A stretch of DNA of 64,000 bases. It comes from Pelomonas sp. CA6. Its GTDB lineage: Bacteria > Pseudomonadota > Gammaproteobacteria > Burkholderiales > Burkholderiaceae_C. The notes under the pieces are model-generated. The model worked only from the letters and a program-made list of their open reading frames with translations, was not told the DNA's origin and did not search any database. Below, in pieces: positions 14,620-23,548 of this stretch (positions are counted from its first letter, which is position 1; each line of letters begins with the position of its first letter). The stretch lies in contig NZ_JAKZFD010000006.1 of the NCBI RefSeq assembly GCF_022549225.1, positions 1 through 64,000 of the forward strand. Reading direction: 5' to 3'. The position numbers and the translations under genes are program-made.

Positions 14620-16845
14620 TCAGCGCAGGCGCAGCGCGGCAGGGCTGGTGTCGGGGGCGGACTCGTCGGCGTCGGCCTGGCTGATCCAGGGCGCCTTGCG
14701 CGGCAGCACGGTCTGCGAGAGCCAGCGCTCCAGCTCGTCCGGCGGCAGCGGCTTGCTGAACAGGAAGCCCTGCATCAGGCTGCAGCCCAGCCGGTGCAGC
14801 ACCTCCATCTGGCGCAGCGTCTCCACGCCCTCGGCGATCACGCGCAGGCCCAGCGAGCGCGCCAGCGCGATGATGGCTGTGACCACGGCCGAACTCTGCG
14901 GCGTGATGCCCAGGTCGCGCACGAAGCTGCGGTCGATCTTGACCTCGGAGATGGGCAGCGTGGTCAGGTAGGCCAGCGAGGAGTAGCCGGTGCCGAAGTC
15001 GTCGATGGAGATCTCCACGCCGACCTCGTTGAGCCGGTGCAGCGAGGGGATCACGCTCTGCAGGTCCTTCATCAGGCCGGTCTCGGTGATCTCGAGCTGG
15101 ATCGCGCGGTGCGGCACGCCCCAGGCGCTGACGAACTGGTGGATGTGCTCGACCAGGTCGGAACGCTCGAACAGCCGGTTGGGCAGATTGACCGCGATGG
15201 AGTCGGAAAAGCCGAAGTTCAGCTGCCAGACCTTGGCCTGGCGCGCGGCCTCGCGCAGCGCCCATTCGGACAGCGGCACGATCAGCCCGGTCTCCTCGGC
15301 CAGCGGGATGAACTCGCCGGGCGCCACCAGCGTGTCGCCGCGGCGCCAGCGCATCAGCGCCTCCGCGCCCACCATGCGGGCGGCGCGCACGTCGACCTTG
15401 GGTTGGTAGTGCAGCACCAGCTCGTCGCGTTCGATGGCCTTGTGCAGCGCGCTCTCCAGCTCCAGCTTCTCGCGGCCGCGGCCGGACAGGTGGGGCGAGT
15501 ACAGCGCCGACGCGTTGCGGCCCTGGTTCTTGACCGCGTACATCGCCACGTCGGCGTTGCGCAGCAGGTCCGCCGTGGTCAGCCCGTCGCGCGGGTAAAT
15601 GGCGATGCCCACGCTGGCGGTCACGAAGCAGTCTTGGCCGGCGATGTAGATGGGGTCGCGCAGCGCGTCCAGCACGCGTTGGGCGACGGTCTCGGCGTCG
15701 CGCTCGTCGGCCACCTCCGGCAGCAGCGCGACGAACTCGTCGCCGCCCAGCCGGCCCACGGCCTCCAGCGTGCGGTGCGAGCGCGCGCCCACCGCTTCCA
15801 GCATGCCTTCCATGACCTGGTCGGAGTGGCGCACGCAGCCGCGCAGCCGACGCCCCACCTCCATCAGCAGCTCATCGCCGGCGGCATGGCCCAGGGTGTC
15901 GTTGATGACCTTGAATCGGTCCAGGTCGATCAGCAGCAGGCCGACCTCGTGGCCCATGCGCCGCGCCGCCTCGATCGCGCGCTCGGCGCGCCAGATCAGC
16001 TGGCGGCGGTTGGGCAGGCCGGTCAGCGCGTCGAAATTGGCGAGCTGGCGGATGCGGTCCTCGGCCATGCGCCGGTCGGTCACGTCCTGGATCACGCCGG
16101 TGTAGCCGCAGGCGTTGCCGTGGTCGTTGAACTCCGGCTCGGCCTCGATGTGGATGATGCGCTGGCGGCCGTCCAGCAGCGTGAAGGGCAGGTCGGTCAC
16201 CAGCACCGAGTTGTGCGCGATCACGTCGCGCAGCAGGCGCATGAAGAGCATGCGCTCCTCGTGCGGCACCATGCGCATCACGCCGACGAAGTCCAGCTTC
16301 TCGCTGGGCCCGCGGCCGAACACGCGCAGCGCCTCGTTGGCGAGCTGGAAGCGGTTGCTGGCGCGGTGCCATTCGAAACTGCCCATGCGTGCCAGGTCTT
16401 GCGCGCGCGCCAGCCGGGCCTTGCTGCGCTCCAGCTCGATGCGGATGCGCGAGGAACGCAGCAGGTAGCGCAGCCGGCCCGCGAGCAGGCTCCACTGCGG
16501 GGACTTGACGAAGAAGTCGGTGGCGCCGGCCTGGTAGGCGCGGTTGATCGAGGCCTCGTCGTCCAGCCCGGTCAGCATCAGCACCGGCACCGCCTCGTAG
16601 CCGGGCAGCTCGCGCAGGCGGCGGCAGGTCTCGAAGCCGTCCATCTCCGGCATCATCGCGTCCAGCACGACGAGGTCGGGGGTCCATTGCAGGATCTGCT
16701 GCAGCGCCAGATGGCCGCCTTCGGCGCTGCGCACCTCAAAGCCGCGCTCGCCCAGCGCCGCGGCGGTCACCAGCAGATTCACCGGGTCGTCGTCGACCAG
16801 CAGCACGCGGGGCTGTTCAGGCAGCTCGGTGGGGTCGGACTTCAT
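14620..16845 (-). CDS. Response regulator with REC-PAS-GGDEF-EAL domains
   Basis: Two-component regulator that probably makes and/or degrades cyclic di-GMP. Of 741 residues, REC spans about 13-130 with phospho-acceptor D62 (VVLDAMMPEMDG); a PAS domain spans about 145-275. GGDEF follows, then EAL with the ALMRW variant, ITETGLM, DDFGTGYSSLAYL, VKIDRSF and AEGVET, so phosphodiesterase residues look intact. In GGDEF, an extra run of about 19 residues (VMEGMLEAVGARSHRTLEA) separates RHSDQ from GRLGGDEF, where most family members have only a few. It overlaps the upstream HPt gene by 4 bp, suggesting phosphotransfer between the two products. Confidence 0.94.
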   Translation of the reverse strand: MKSDPTELPEQPRVLLVDDDPVNLLVTAAALGERGFEVRSAEGGHLALQQILQWTPDLVVLDAMMPEMDGFETCRRLRELPGYEAVPVLMLTGLDDEASINRAYQAGATDFFVKSPQWSLLAGRLRYLLRSSRIRIELERSKARLARAQDLARMGSFEWHRASNRFQLANEALRVFGRGPSEKLDFVGVMRMVPHEERMLFMRLLRDVIAHNSVLVTDLPFTLLDGRQRIIHIEAEPEFNDHGNACGYTGVIQDVTDRRMAEDRIRQLANFDALTGLPNRRQLIWRAERAIEAARRMGHEVGLLLIDLDRFKVINDTLGHAAGDELLMEVGRRLRGCVRHSDQVMEGMLEAVGARSHRTLEAVGRLGGDEFVALLPEVADERDAETVAQRVLDALRDPIYIAGQDCFVTASVGIAIYPRDGLTTADLLRNADVAMYAVKNQGRNASALYSPHLSGRGREKLELESALHKAIERDELVLHYQPKVDVRAARMVGAEALMRWRRGDTLVAPGEFIPLAEETGLIVPLSEWALREAARQAKVWQLNFGFSDSIAVNLPNRLFERSDLVEHIHQFVSAWGVPHRAIQLEITETGLMKDLQSVIPSLHRLNEVGVEISIDDFGTGYSSLAYLTTLPISEVKIDRSFVRDLGITPQSSAVVTAIIALARSLGLRVIAEGVETLRQMEVLHRLGCSLMQGFLFSKPLPPDELERWLSQTVLPRKAPWISQADADESAPDTSPAALRLR

Positions 16846-17237
16846 GGAGGTGGTGCGATCAGTTCATGCACGGCGCTGCGGGCCAGCGCCATTTCCTGGA
16901 GTGTGGCATCAAGAAGGGCCTGCAGGCCATCCCGGCGGCCTTCACGGGCCAATTGTTCGAGTTCTGCGCAACGCTGCGACAGCTGCCGCGCGCCCAGGCT
17001 GGCCGACGCGGACTTCATCGTGTGGGCGACATGGCGCACCGCGGCCAGATCGGCATCGTCCCGGCGCGAGGCGGCGAGCATCTGGCTGTGCTGGTCCAGC
17101 GAGCGCAGGAAGGCGCCCACCACGCGATCCAGCAGCTGGTTCGCGCCGCTGGGGTCCAGCGCCCGCAGCTGCGCAATGGCCTGCGGATCCAGGGTCGTCC
17201 CGGTGGGCGCAGGCGAATGGACGGGGTCGGAGCTCAT
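16842..17237 (-). CDS. HPt-domain phosphotransfer protein
   Basis: A 131-residue protein that is essentially one histidine phosphotransfer domain. The site is H72 in RHVAHTMKSASASLGA, followed by the conserved second helix (LSQRCAELEQLAREG). It should shuttle phosphate between a hybrid kinase and the REC domain encoded directly downstream, with which it shares a 4-bp overlap. No hybrid kinase with a receiver lies next to it, so the phosphate source is unknown; the kinase gene at 17369 is divergent and ends in HATPase. The first about 15 residues are unstructured and proline-containing. Confidence 0.88.
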   Translation of the reverse strand: MSSDPVHSPAPTGTTLDPQAIAQLRALDPSGANQLLDRVVGAFLRSLDQHSQMLAASRRDDADLAAVRHVAHTMKSASASLGARQLSQRCAELEQLAREGRRDGLQALLDATLQEMALARSAVHELIAPPP

Positions 17238-17349
17238 GTCGGCAGTTTGGGTGGGCGATCAACGCCGGATGCGATTGTGCGTCAGCGCCATGGCGGGTCA
17301 GCGAGAAAAACGTGGCAATTCTGTCTCTGTTGGGGCCAGTCTCTTAGCA

Positions 17350-17370
17350 GGGCTTCGCCCTACATACAAT
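17350..17370 (+). promoter_or_regulatory. Putative -10 element directly before the kinase start
   Basis: A small hairpin (AGGGC-TTC-GCCCT, 17350-17362) overlaps the start of TACATACAAT; the hexamer TACAAT at 17365-17370 lies 7 nt before ATG 17378. No Shine-Dalgarno precedes that ATG or the ATG at 17369, so a leaderless transcript is plausible. Confidence 0.4.
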
Positions 17371-19003
17371 GCCCCGCATGAATCCCCTGGCAGATGCAGA
17401 CCTGCGCCCGCGCCCGTTGAAGGCGGCGGTGGTCACGCTGGGCCTGCTGGTGCTGCTGCTGGCCCTGATGGGCGTCTGGCACTCCATGCCGCCCGAACCC
17501 GGGCTGGGCCTGGTGCTGCTGGCCCTGCTGATCGGCGCGCTGATGGTGTTGCTGGTCGCGTCGCTGGCCTGGCATCTGGCGGTCAGCGTCGCGCGCGGCC
17601 AGGTCCGTGAAGCGCTGCGCGAGTCGCGTCAGCAGGCTCATCTCTTGGCCCAGCTGTCGCCGGATTGGCAATGGCAGACCGATGCGCAGCACCATCTGGT
17701 GCGCTGGCAGGCGCCGCAGGGCGCGCCGGCGTCCAGCTGGGTGGGCATCACGGTGACGCAGGGCCTGTGCGAGCGCTTCCAGCTCTGCGACGTGGCGCCC
17801 GGCGTGACCCTGCAGCAGCGCCTGGACCAGCGCCAGCCGCTGCAGGGCCTGATGGTGCGCGACGAGCAGGGCCGCCAGTGGCGGCTGCGCGCCCAGGTCT
17901 GCCTGGACGGCGCCGGCCGCTTCAGTGGCTACATCGGTGCGGCCGAGCCGATGCGGCCCGAGACCGATGCGCGCCAATGGCTGCAGGCCTTGCCGGGGCC
18001 GGCCTGGCTGGTGTCGGACCGTTCGGCCAAGGCGCGGCTGCTGGCGCTCAACGACGGGGCGCGGCAGATGATGGGCGACGAGCCCGAGGCCGGCTGGCCG
18101 GGGCGCGCATGGACGAGTTGCCGCGAGGCCCTGCCGGACGAACTGCGCGAGGCGCTGGACGCGCCGCAGAACGGCAGCGCGAGCCAGTCCTGCGGCAGCT
18201 GGTGGCTGTGCCTGACGCCGCTGGGCGGCGAGGGGGCCCCGGGGCCGCTGCTGCTGAGCCTGTGGCCGCAGGGCGCGCCCGACAGCGTGCCGGCCGCGCT
18301 GGCGCTGCAGGCGGCCGAGGCGGCGCGCGCCGACCAGGCCTCGTTCAGCTACACGGTTTCGCACGACCTGCGCGCGCCGCTGCGCGTGGTCGAGGGCTTC
18401 ACCCGCATCCTGAAGGAAGACTACGGCCGCCTGCTGGACCGCATCGGCAACGACCATCTGGAGCGCGTGCTGGGCGCTGCGGCGCGCATGCACAGCATGA
18501 TCGACTCGCTGCTGTCGCTGTCGCAGCTGTCGGCGCAGCCGCTGCGCTGCGAGACGGTGGACCTGTCGGCGCTGGCGCAGCTGGTGATGGACGAGCTCAA
18601 GCGCGCCGCGCCGCAGCGCCGTGCCGAGGTGGCCATCCAGCCCGGGCTGGTGGTGCAGGGCGATCCGACGCTGCTGCGCATGATGCTGGAGAACCTGCTG
18701 GGCAACGCCTGGAAGTACAGCGCCAAGCGCGAGCTGGCGCAGATCCGTTTCGAATGCCAGGCCCAGGGCGGGCAGCGGGTGTTCGCCGTCACCGACAACG
18801 GCGCGGGCTTTGACATGCGCTTCGCGGACCGCCTGTTCAGCGTGTTCCAGCGCCTGCACAGCGCCAGCGACTTCCAGGGCACCGGGGTCGGCCTGGCCTC
18901 GGTGAAGCGCATCGTGCGTCGCCATGGTGGCGAGATCTGGGCCGAAGCCGAGGTGGGGCAGGGCGCGCGCTTCTACTTCACGCTGGGCGGAGCGCGCTTT
19001 TGA
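17369..19003 (+). CDS. Membrane sensor histidine kinase
   Basis: Two-component sensor kinase of 544 residues. Two membrane helices (about 18-38 and 45-70) are followed by a PAS-like region, a HisKA domain with H332 in FSYTVSHDLRAPLRVVEGF, and a HATPase with N box LLGNAWKYS, G1 DNGAGFD and G2 GTGVGLASVKRI. There is almost no periplasmic loop, so sensing is probably within the membrane or cytoplasm. The shape is that of phytochrome/NtrY-like kinases, but no cognate is clear; the convergent REC-ANTAR regulator is 20 bp away and pairs better with the HisKA_2 kinase behind it. ATG 17378 is an alternative start. Confidence 0.9.
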   Translation: MPRMNPLADADLRPRPLKAAVVTLGLLVLLLALMGVWHSMPPEPGLGLVLLALLIGALMVLLVASLAWHLAVSVARGQVREALRESRQQAHLLAQLSPDWQWQTDAQHHLVRWQAPQGAPASSWVGITVTQGLCERFQLCDVAPGVTLQQRLDQRQPLQGLMVRDEQGRQWRLRAQVCLDGAGRFSGYIGAAEPMRPETDARQWLQALPGPAWLVSDRSAKARLLALNDGARQMMGDEPEAGWPGRAWTSCREALPDELREALDAPQNGSASQSCGSWWLCLTPLGGEGAPGPLLLSLWPQGAPDSVPAALALQAAEAARADQASFSYTVSHDLRAPLRVVEGFTRILKEDYGRLLDRIGNDHLERVLGAAARMHSMIDSLLSLSQLSAQPLRCETVDLSALAQLVMDELKRAAPQRRAEVAIQPGLVVQGDPTLLRMMLENLLGNAWKYSAKRELAQIRFECQAQGGQRVFAVTDNGAGFDMRFADRLFSVFQRLHSASDFQGTGVGLASVKRIVRRHGGEIWAEAEVGQGARFYFTLGGARF

Positions 19004-19023
19004 TGATCACGCCGGGCGGCTGA

Positions 19024-19644
19024 TCAATCCTGTCCGGGCAGCGCCAGCAGCTCCAGCGCCTCGATCAGCCGCTCGGCCTGGTCTTCCAGCGCCAGGCCCT
19101 GCTCGCCGGCCAGGCGGCGCAGCCGCGTCAGGGCCTGCGCGCGGTTGAGCGAATAGCGGTGCATCAGGATGCCCAGCGCGGTGGCGACAGGCTGGGCCAG
19201 CGCCTCGTCGGCGCCCACTGTCGTCGGCACCGCCGTCGCCGCCGGCGCTGTGGGCGCGGGCGGCGCGGCCTCGGGGCGCGGACGGTTGGCGAAGGCGGCC
19301 TCCACGGCCGGCACGATCTGGTGGATGTCCAGCGGCTTGATCAGGTAGGCCAGCGCGCCCAGCGCCTTGACCTGGGCGATGGTCTCCTCGTCGGCGAAAG
19401 CGGAGAGGAACATGAAGGGCACCTGCAGGTAGTCGCGCAGATAGCCGGCGACGTCGAAGCCGCTCATGCCTTCCATGCGGATGTCCAGCAGCGCCAGGTC
19501 GGGGCGGTGCTGGCGCGCGAGCAGGATGGCGTCGTCGCCGTTGTCCGCGTCCAGCACCTCGTAGCCGGCCTGGGCCAGCCCATGGGTCAGGGTGGCGAGG
19601 ACCAGCCGGTCGTCGTCCACCACCAAGATCTTGCCTTTTGCCAT
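19024..19644 (-). CDS. REC-ANTAR response regulator (putative RNA-binding antiterminator)
   Basis: A 206-residue regulator. Residues 4-120 are a receiver with the acidic pair at D10/D11, phospho-acceptor D54 (ALLDIRMEGM) and the PLDIHQ segment after the conserved lysine (AYLIKPLD). After a proline/alanine linker, residues about 150-205 (ATALGILMHRYSLNRAQALTRLRRLAGEQGLALEDQAERLIEAL) fit the ANTAR domain, which binds paired hairpins in nascent RNA and prevents termination. ATG 19644 gives the usual compact N-terminus; the long open frame upstream is non-coding. The neighbouring HisKA_2 kinase is the likely partner, a frequent pairing. Target transcripts are not evident here. Confidence 0.88.
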   Translation of the reverse strand: MAKGKILVVDDDRLVLATLTHGLAQAGYEVLDADNGDDAILLARQHRPDLALLDIRMEGMSGFDVAGYLRDYLQVPFMFLSAFADEETIAQVKALGALAYLIKPLDIHQIVPAVEAAFANRPRPEAAPPAPTAPAATAVPTTVGADEALAQPVATALGILMHRYSLNRAQALTRLRRLAGEQGLALEDQAERLIEALELLALPGQD

Positions 19645-19790
19645 TGTGCTCACGCGACGTCCGCTCTGTTGTTCCGCCCATGCGCCCGCAAAGCCTGGAC
19701 CGTGGGCGCCATGGCCGGCTTCAGGGATCTCCATGAAGGTCTGACCACGGCGGTTATTGTCACTGAACTCGCGTGACGCCTTGCGCTGCA

Positions 19791-22700
19791 TCAAATCTTC
19801 TGCAGGCTGATGCTGGGCGGCATCAGCATGACGCTGCAGCCGACCCGTGCGCCGCGCTGTTCCAGCGTCAGCAGCGCGCTGCGCCGCGGCAGCAGCGCGC
19901 GCACCAGGCCCAGCCCCGACACGCCGCCCGGCACGTGGGCCAGGTCGAAGCCCGCGGGCAGTTGGCCCTCGTTGCTGATCTCCACCAGCACATGCTCGGC
20001 CTCGCAGCGCAGCACGCAGTGCACCGGCGTCTGCGGGCTGTGCTTGACGGCGTTGGTGAGCAGCTCGTTGAGCGTCAGCGCGATCGGGATGGATTCCGCC
20101 TCGGGCAGCGACCAGCCGGGTTGCGCGTCCGCCAGCGGGCCCTCGACCTCGCAGCGGATCTCGCGGCCGAACATGCGCTGCACCGAGCCGGTGATGGCCT
20201 CGACCACCTTGCGCAGCCGCAGCGGCCCGCTGGCGCCCACCTGCAGCCCGTAGACCTGCGCGATGGCTTGGACCTGGCCCACGGCCTCGTTGATCACGCT
20301 CTTGACCTCGGGGCGGCGGTTGGCGATCTGCTGCAGCAGCCCGGCGACGCCCTGCAGGTTGTTCTTGATGCGGTGGTGTACCTCGCGCACCAGCAGTTCG
20401 CGCTGCGCGATCGCGGCCTCCAGCCGCGCCGCCTCCTGGGCGCGCTGTTCGGTCACGTCGCTGGCGACCAGCAGCACCTGGTCGTCCTCGCTGGCGCCGC
20501 CGCCCTCGGCGACGCCGGAGAGGTGCAGCAGGCGTGCGTCCCACAGCCGCTGCGGTTCGCCGCGGCCCAGGCGGTACTCGCGCTGGGTCGCGCCGTCGCC
20601 CTGCAGCGCGGCCTCCATGTCGGCGCGCAGCAGGCGGCCCTGCTCGGCGCCGAACAGGTCCTCGGGGCTGGCGCCCAACAGCTCGGACTCGCTGCGCCCG
20701 GCCAGCGCCGCGGCCACCTGGTTGATCTGTTCCACGCGCAGCGTGCGCGCGTCGTGCAGCGAGATCGCCAGCGGCGCGGCCTCGATGATGCGGCGCAGCG
20801 AGGCCTGCGCCTGCAGGCTCTGCGCCTCGGCCAGGCGGCGCCGTTCGATGTCCAACAGCGCATAGGTGAGCTGGCGGCCGCTGCCGCCGCCGGTCACGAC
20901 GGCGTTGCCGACGACCCAGAACTCGCGTCCGTCGCGCGCCTTGAGCCTGCATTCGAAGGTCTCGGCCTGGCCTTCGGTCAGCTCCTCCAGATAGTGGGTC
21001 TGGCGGAAGGGATGGTCGGGGTCGGGCGTCGCCACCATGCTCATGGGCTGGCCGGCGAACTCGACCAGATCGCCGCCGAACATGCGCCGCGCCGAGCGGT
21101 TCATCCACTCGATGCCGGCGCGGCCCACGGTGACGATGCCCACCAGCACCGAGTCCAGCACCGCGCGCTCGCGCTCGGTCTGTAGCATCAGCGACTGCTG
21201 GGCGCGGTGGCGGTCGTCCACGTTGACATAGGTCGCGATCAGCCCCGCGTCGGGTTCGCCGGGCCGCAGCAGACGCTTGCTGACCTGCATCCACAGCACG
21301 CTGCCGTCGCGCCGACGCACGCGGCGCTCGCCGCGCCACAGGCCGTGCTCGCCCAGCGCCTGGCGGACCAGGCGCTGCTCGTGCTGGTACTGGGCGGCGG
21401 AATCGAACAGCGCGGTCAGCGGCAGGCCGGAGAGCTCGTCGATGCGGTAGCCCAGCAGCGCGGCCAACGCCTCGTTGGCGCGCTCGATGCGGTCGGCGCG
21501 CAGGATGGCGATGCCGACGTCGGACAGACTGAACATCAGTTCGCGGTCCTGCGCCAGCGCCTGCAGCTGGGCCTGCTGGGCCTTGAGCCGGGAGATGTCG
21601 CTGATCACCGCGATCAGCTCGCGCGGGCGCGCGTCCGGTGCCGGCAGCGGGTCGACGCGGCGCAGCGCCAGCGCATGCCAGCGCGCCTGGCCGGGGGTCT
21701 GGAATTCCAGTTCCAGCCCATGCGCGTCCAGCTGCGCGAGCGCCTCCGCGACGCGCTCGCCGAGCTCGGGCAGCGGCGCGAACAGCGTCGCCGCCTCGCT
21801 GCCGGGCGGCGGGTCCTCGTCCAGGCCCAGCATGCGGCCGAAGCCGCCGTTGCTGCGCAGCAGCCGGCCGTCGCGGAAATAGGCCAGCCCCAGTCCGGCG
21901 CTGTCCATGATGGTGCTGAGCTCCTGCAGCAGCTGGTCGCCGCGACTGAGCGCCTGCTGTTGCGCCGACATGTCCTGCGTCAGCACGGTGAGCAGGCGCT
22001 GGCCGTCGGACAGCCGGCCCGGCGCGACGCGGGTGCGCAGCCAGCGCCGGCCCAGCTCGGGGTGCTGGACCGCGTAGCGCAGATCGGCCGCTTCGCCCTT
22101 TTTCAGCGCCTGCTGCAGGCGCTCGTAGTCGGCGCGGCTGTCGGGCTCGACCATGTCGCGGTTGACGCCCTGCAGCGCCGCCGCATGGGCCGATGGGGCG
22201 CTGGCGCCACGCCGCTCGGCGCCGTCGGGGCGCAGCCAGCCCAGGCTTTGGTGGCGGGTGGCCAGCGCGACGCCGGCCAGGTCCATCAAGGCGTCGATCT
22301 GCTGCGCGGCGAGTTCGCGCGCCAGCTCGGCGCCGCGCTGCTGCAGCACGGCCAGATAGCGGCGGCGGCCATCGTCGCGCATGCGGCAGACGGTGGCGCG
22401 CAGCCCGTCCAGCCGGCCTTGCGCGTCCGGCAGCGAGGCCTCGCGCACCAGCACCTGGCCCGGTTCCGCGAGCCCGGCATCGGGGCCCTGCCGCGTCCAG
22501 CCCAGCAAGGTTTGCAGCGTGGCGTCGACCTCATGCAGCGTCGCCGGCTGGCCGCCCAGCAACTGCGCCAGTGCCGCGTTGGCGCGCAGCACCAGGCCCT
22601 GGGCATCGAACATCAGCAGCGGCAGCGGGCTCAGCGCCAGCCATTGCTCCACCTCGGCCTGCAGGCGCTCGGCATGCTCGCGCGCGGCCAGCTCGGCGCT

Positions 22701-23513
22701 GCGGTCCTGCATCAGCGCCAGGTTCCAGCCGGCGACGAGCGGGCGCAGGCTGCATTGCAGCAGCCGCTCGCGGCCCGCGCCGTCCTTCAGCATGAGCTCG
22801 GCGGAGGCGCCGGCCGCGGCCGGCTCGCGCGCCCAGCGGCCCTGCAGCGCCTGCGCCAGCGGCCGGCCCGAATGGGGCAGCTGCAGCTCGCGCAGCGCGG
22901 GGTTGGCCAGCTGCAGCGCTCCCTGGCCGTCCAGCAGCGCCAGCGGCAGCGGTGCGTCCCACAGCGGTGCCAGCGCGGCGAGCAGGGCCTCGCGCGACTC
23001 GGCCGCGCCGGGGAGTTCGGCCAGCAGCGCGGGCAGGCCGGGCTGCGGCGGCACGGGTTCGCCGCGCAGCGGAGCGGCCAGCGCGTCGGCCTCGCCGGCG
23101 GCCGGCGCACGGCGCGGCGCGGCCGCATCCGCGCGTCGTTCATGGCCCTGGATGCGTCCCAGCAGCAACCAGCGCGCCGGATCCGACGAGGCGGTGGACT
23201 CGTCCAGCGCCACCAGGCTGAACTGCAGGCGCTGGCCGTTGTCCAGCTTCAGGCTGGGCGCGACCGGGCCGCGCCGACCCTCGCGCAGCGCCAGGCTGGC
23301 CTGGCGCAGCCAGTCCGGCAGGCGCGCGCCGGAACCGGTGCGCAAGGGGGGCAAGACCTGGCCCGGGCTGATCTGCAGCGTGGCGAGCGCGCGCGGATTG
23401 GCGTCGAGCACGCGCAGCTGCTCGTCGAGCAGCAGCACGGCGTCGTCCAGCGTCGCCATCAGGCCGCGCAGGGCGGCCAGGTCGGGGGCGAGGAGAGGGA
23501 TCTGGGGCGACAC
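19791..23513 (-). CDS. Large multi-PAS sensor kinase of the HisKA_2 type
   Basis: Sensor kinase of 1240 residues with no clear membrane helix. Most of the protein is a chain of about six to seven PAS-like segments; several have the GRD/FWV-type core (DGREFWVVGNAV, DGSVLWMQVSKRL). The kinase core starts near residue 1046 with REVHHRIKNNLQGVAGLLQ, the HisKA_2 histidine box, followed by a HATPase with LTLNELLTNAVKHS and a short SGLGLVRALL G box. Such kinases usually signal to REC-ANTAR or stress regulators, and one is encoded 146 bp downstream. The start is a GTG, with TACACT six bases upstream and no Shine-Dalgarno. Confidence 0.9.
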   Translation of the reverse strand: MSPQIPLLAPDLAALRGLMATLDDAVLLLDEQLRVLDANPRALATLQISPGQVLPPLRTGSGARLPDWLRQASLALREGRRGPVAPSLKLDNGQRLQFSLVALDESTASSDPARWLLLGRIQGHERRADAAAPRRAPAAGEADALAAPLRGEPVPPQPGLPALLAELPGAAESREALLAALAPLWDAPLPLALLDGQGALQLANPALRELQLPHSGRPLAQALQGRWAREPAAAGASAELMLKDGAGRERLLQCSLRPLVAGWNLALMQDRSAELAAREHAERLQAEVEQWLALSPLPLLMFDAQGLVLRANAALAQLLGGQPATLHEVDATLQTLLGWTRQGPDAGLAEPGQVLVREASLPDAQGRLDGLRATVCRMRDDGRRRYLAVLQQRGAELARELAAQQIDALMDLAGVALATRHQSLGWLRPDGAERRGASAPSAHAAALQGVNRDMVEPDSRADYERLQQALKKGEAADLRYAVQHPELGRRWLRTRVAPGRLSDGQRLLTVLTQDMSAQQQALSRGDQLLQELSTIMDSAGLGLAYFRDGRLLRSNGGFGRMLGLDEDPPPGSEAATLFAPLPELGERVAEALAQLDAHGLELEFQTPGQARWHALALRRVDPLPAPDARPRELIAVISDISRLKAQQAQLQALAQDRELMFSLSDVGIAILRADRIERANEALAALLGYRIDELSGLPLTALFDSAAQYQHEQRLVRQALGEHGLWRGERRVRRRDGSVLWMQVSKRLLRPGEPDAGLIATYVNVDDRHRAQQSLMLQTERERAVLDSVLVGIVTVGRAGIEWMNRSARRMFGGDLVEFAGQPMSMVATPDPDHPFRQTHYLEELTEGQAETFECRLKARDGREFWVVGNAVVTGGGSGRQLTYALLDIERRRLAEAQSLQAQASLRRIIEAAPLAISLHDARTLRVEQINQVAAALAGRSESELLGASPEDLFGAEQGRLLRADMEAALQGDGATQREYRLGRGEPQRLWDARLLHLSGVAEGGGASEDDQVLLVASDVTEQRAQEAARLEAAIAQRELLVREVHHRIKNNLQGVAGLLQQIANRRPEVKSVINEAVGQVQAIAQVYGLQVGASGPLRLRKVVEAITGSVQRMFGREIRCEVEGPLADAQPGWSLPEAESIPIALTLNELLTNAVKHSPQTPVHCVLRCEAEHVLVEISNEGQLPAGFDLAHVPGGVSGLGLVRALLPRRSALLTLEQRGARVGCSVMLMPPSISLQKI

Positions 23514-23519
23514 GGCGCC

Positions 23520-23548
23520 AGTGTAGGAGCGGGGTTCAGACCCCGCTC
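23520..23548 (-). promoter_or_regulatory. Stem-loop and -10 box before the HisKA_2 kinase
   Basis: Perfect stem GAGCGGGG-TTCAGA-CCCCGCTC (23527-23548) overlaps the stop codon of the HDOD gene. On the minus strand it is followed by CTACACT, whose TACACT (23520-23525) is six bases from the GTG start. The hairpin may stall upstream transcription; there is no T-run. Confidence 0.4.

Noticed and set aside
13492-17610. 1372-codon open frame on the plus strand
   Set aside because: It is antisense to the GGDEF, REC-PAS-GGDEF-EAL and HPt genes and has no domain sense; long shadow frames are expected at this GC content.
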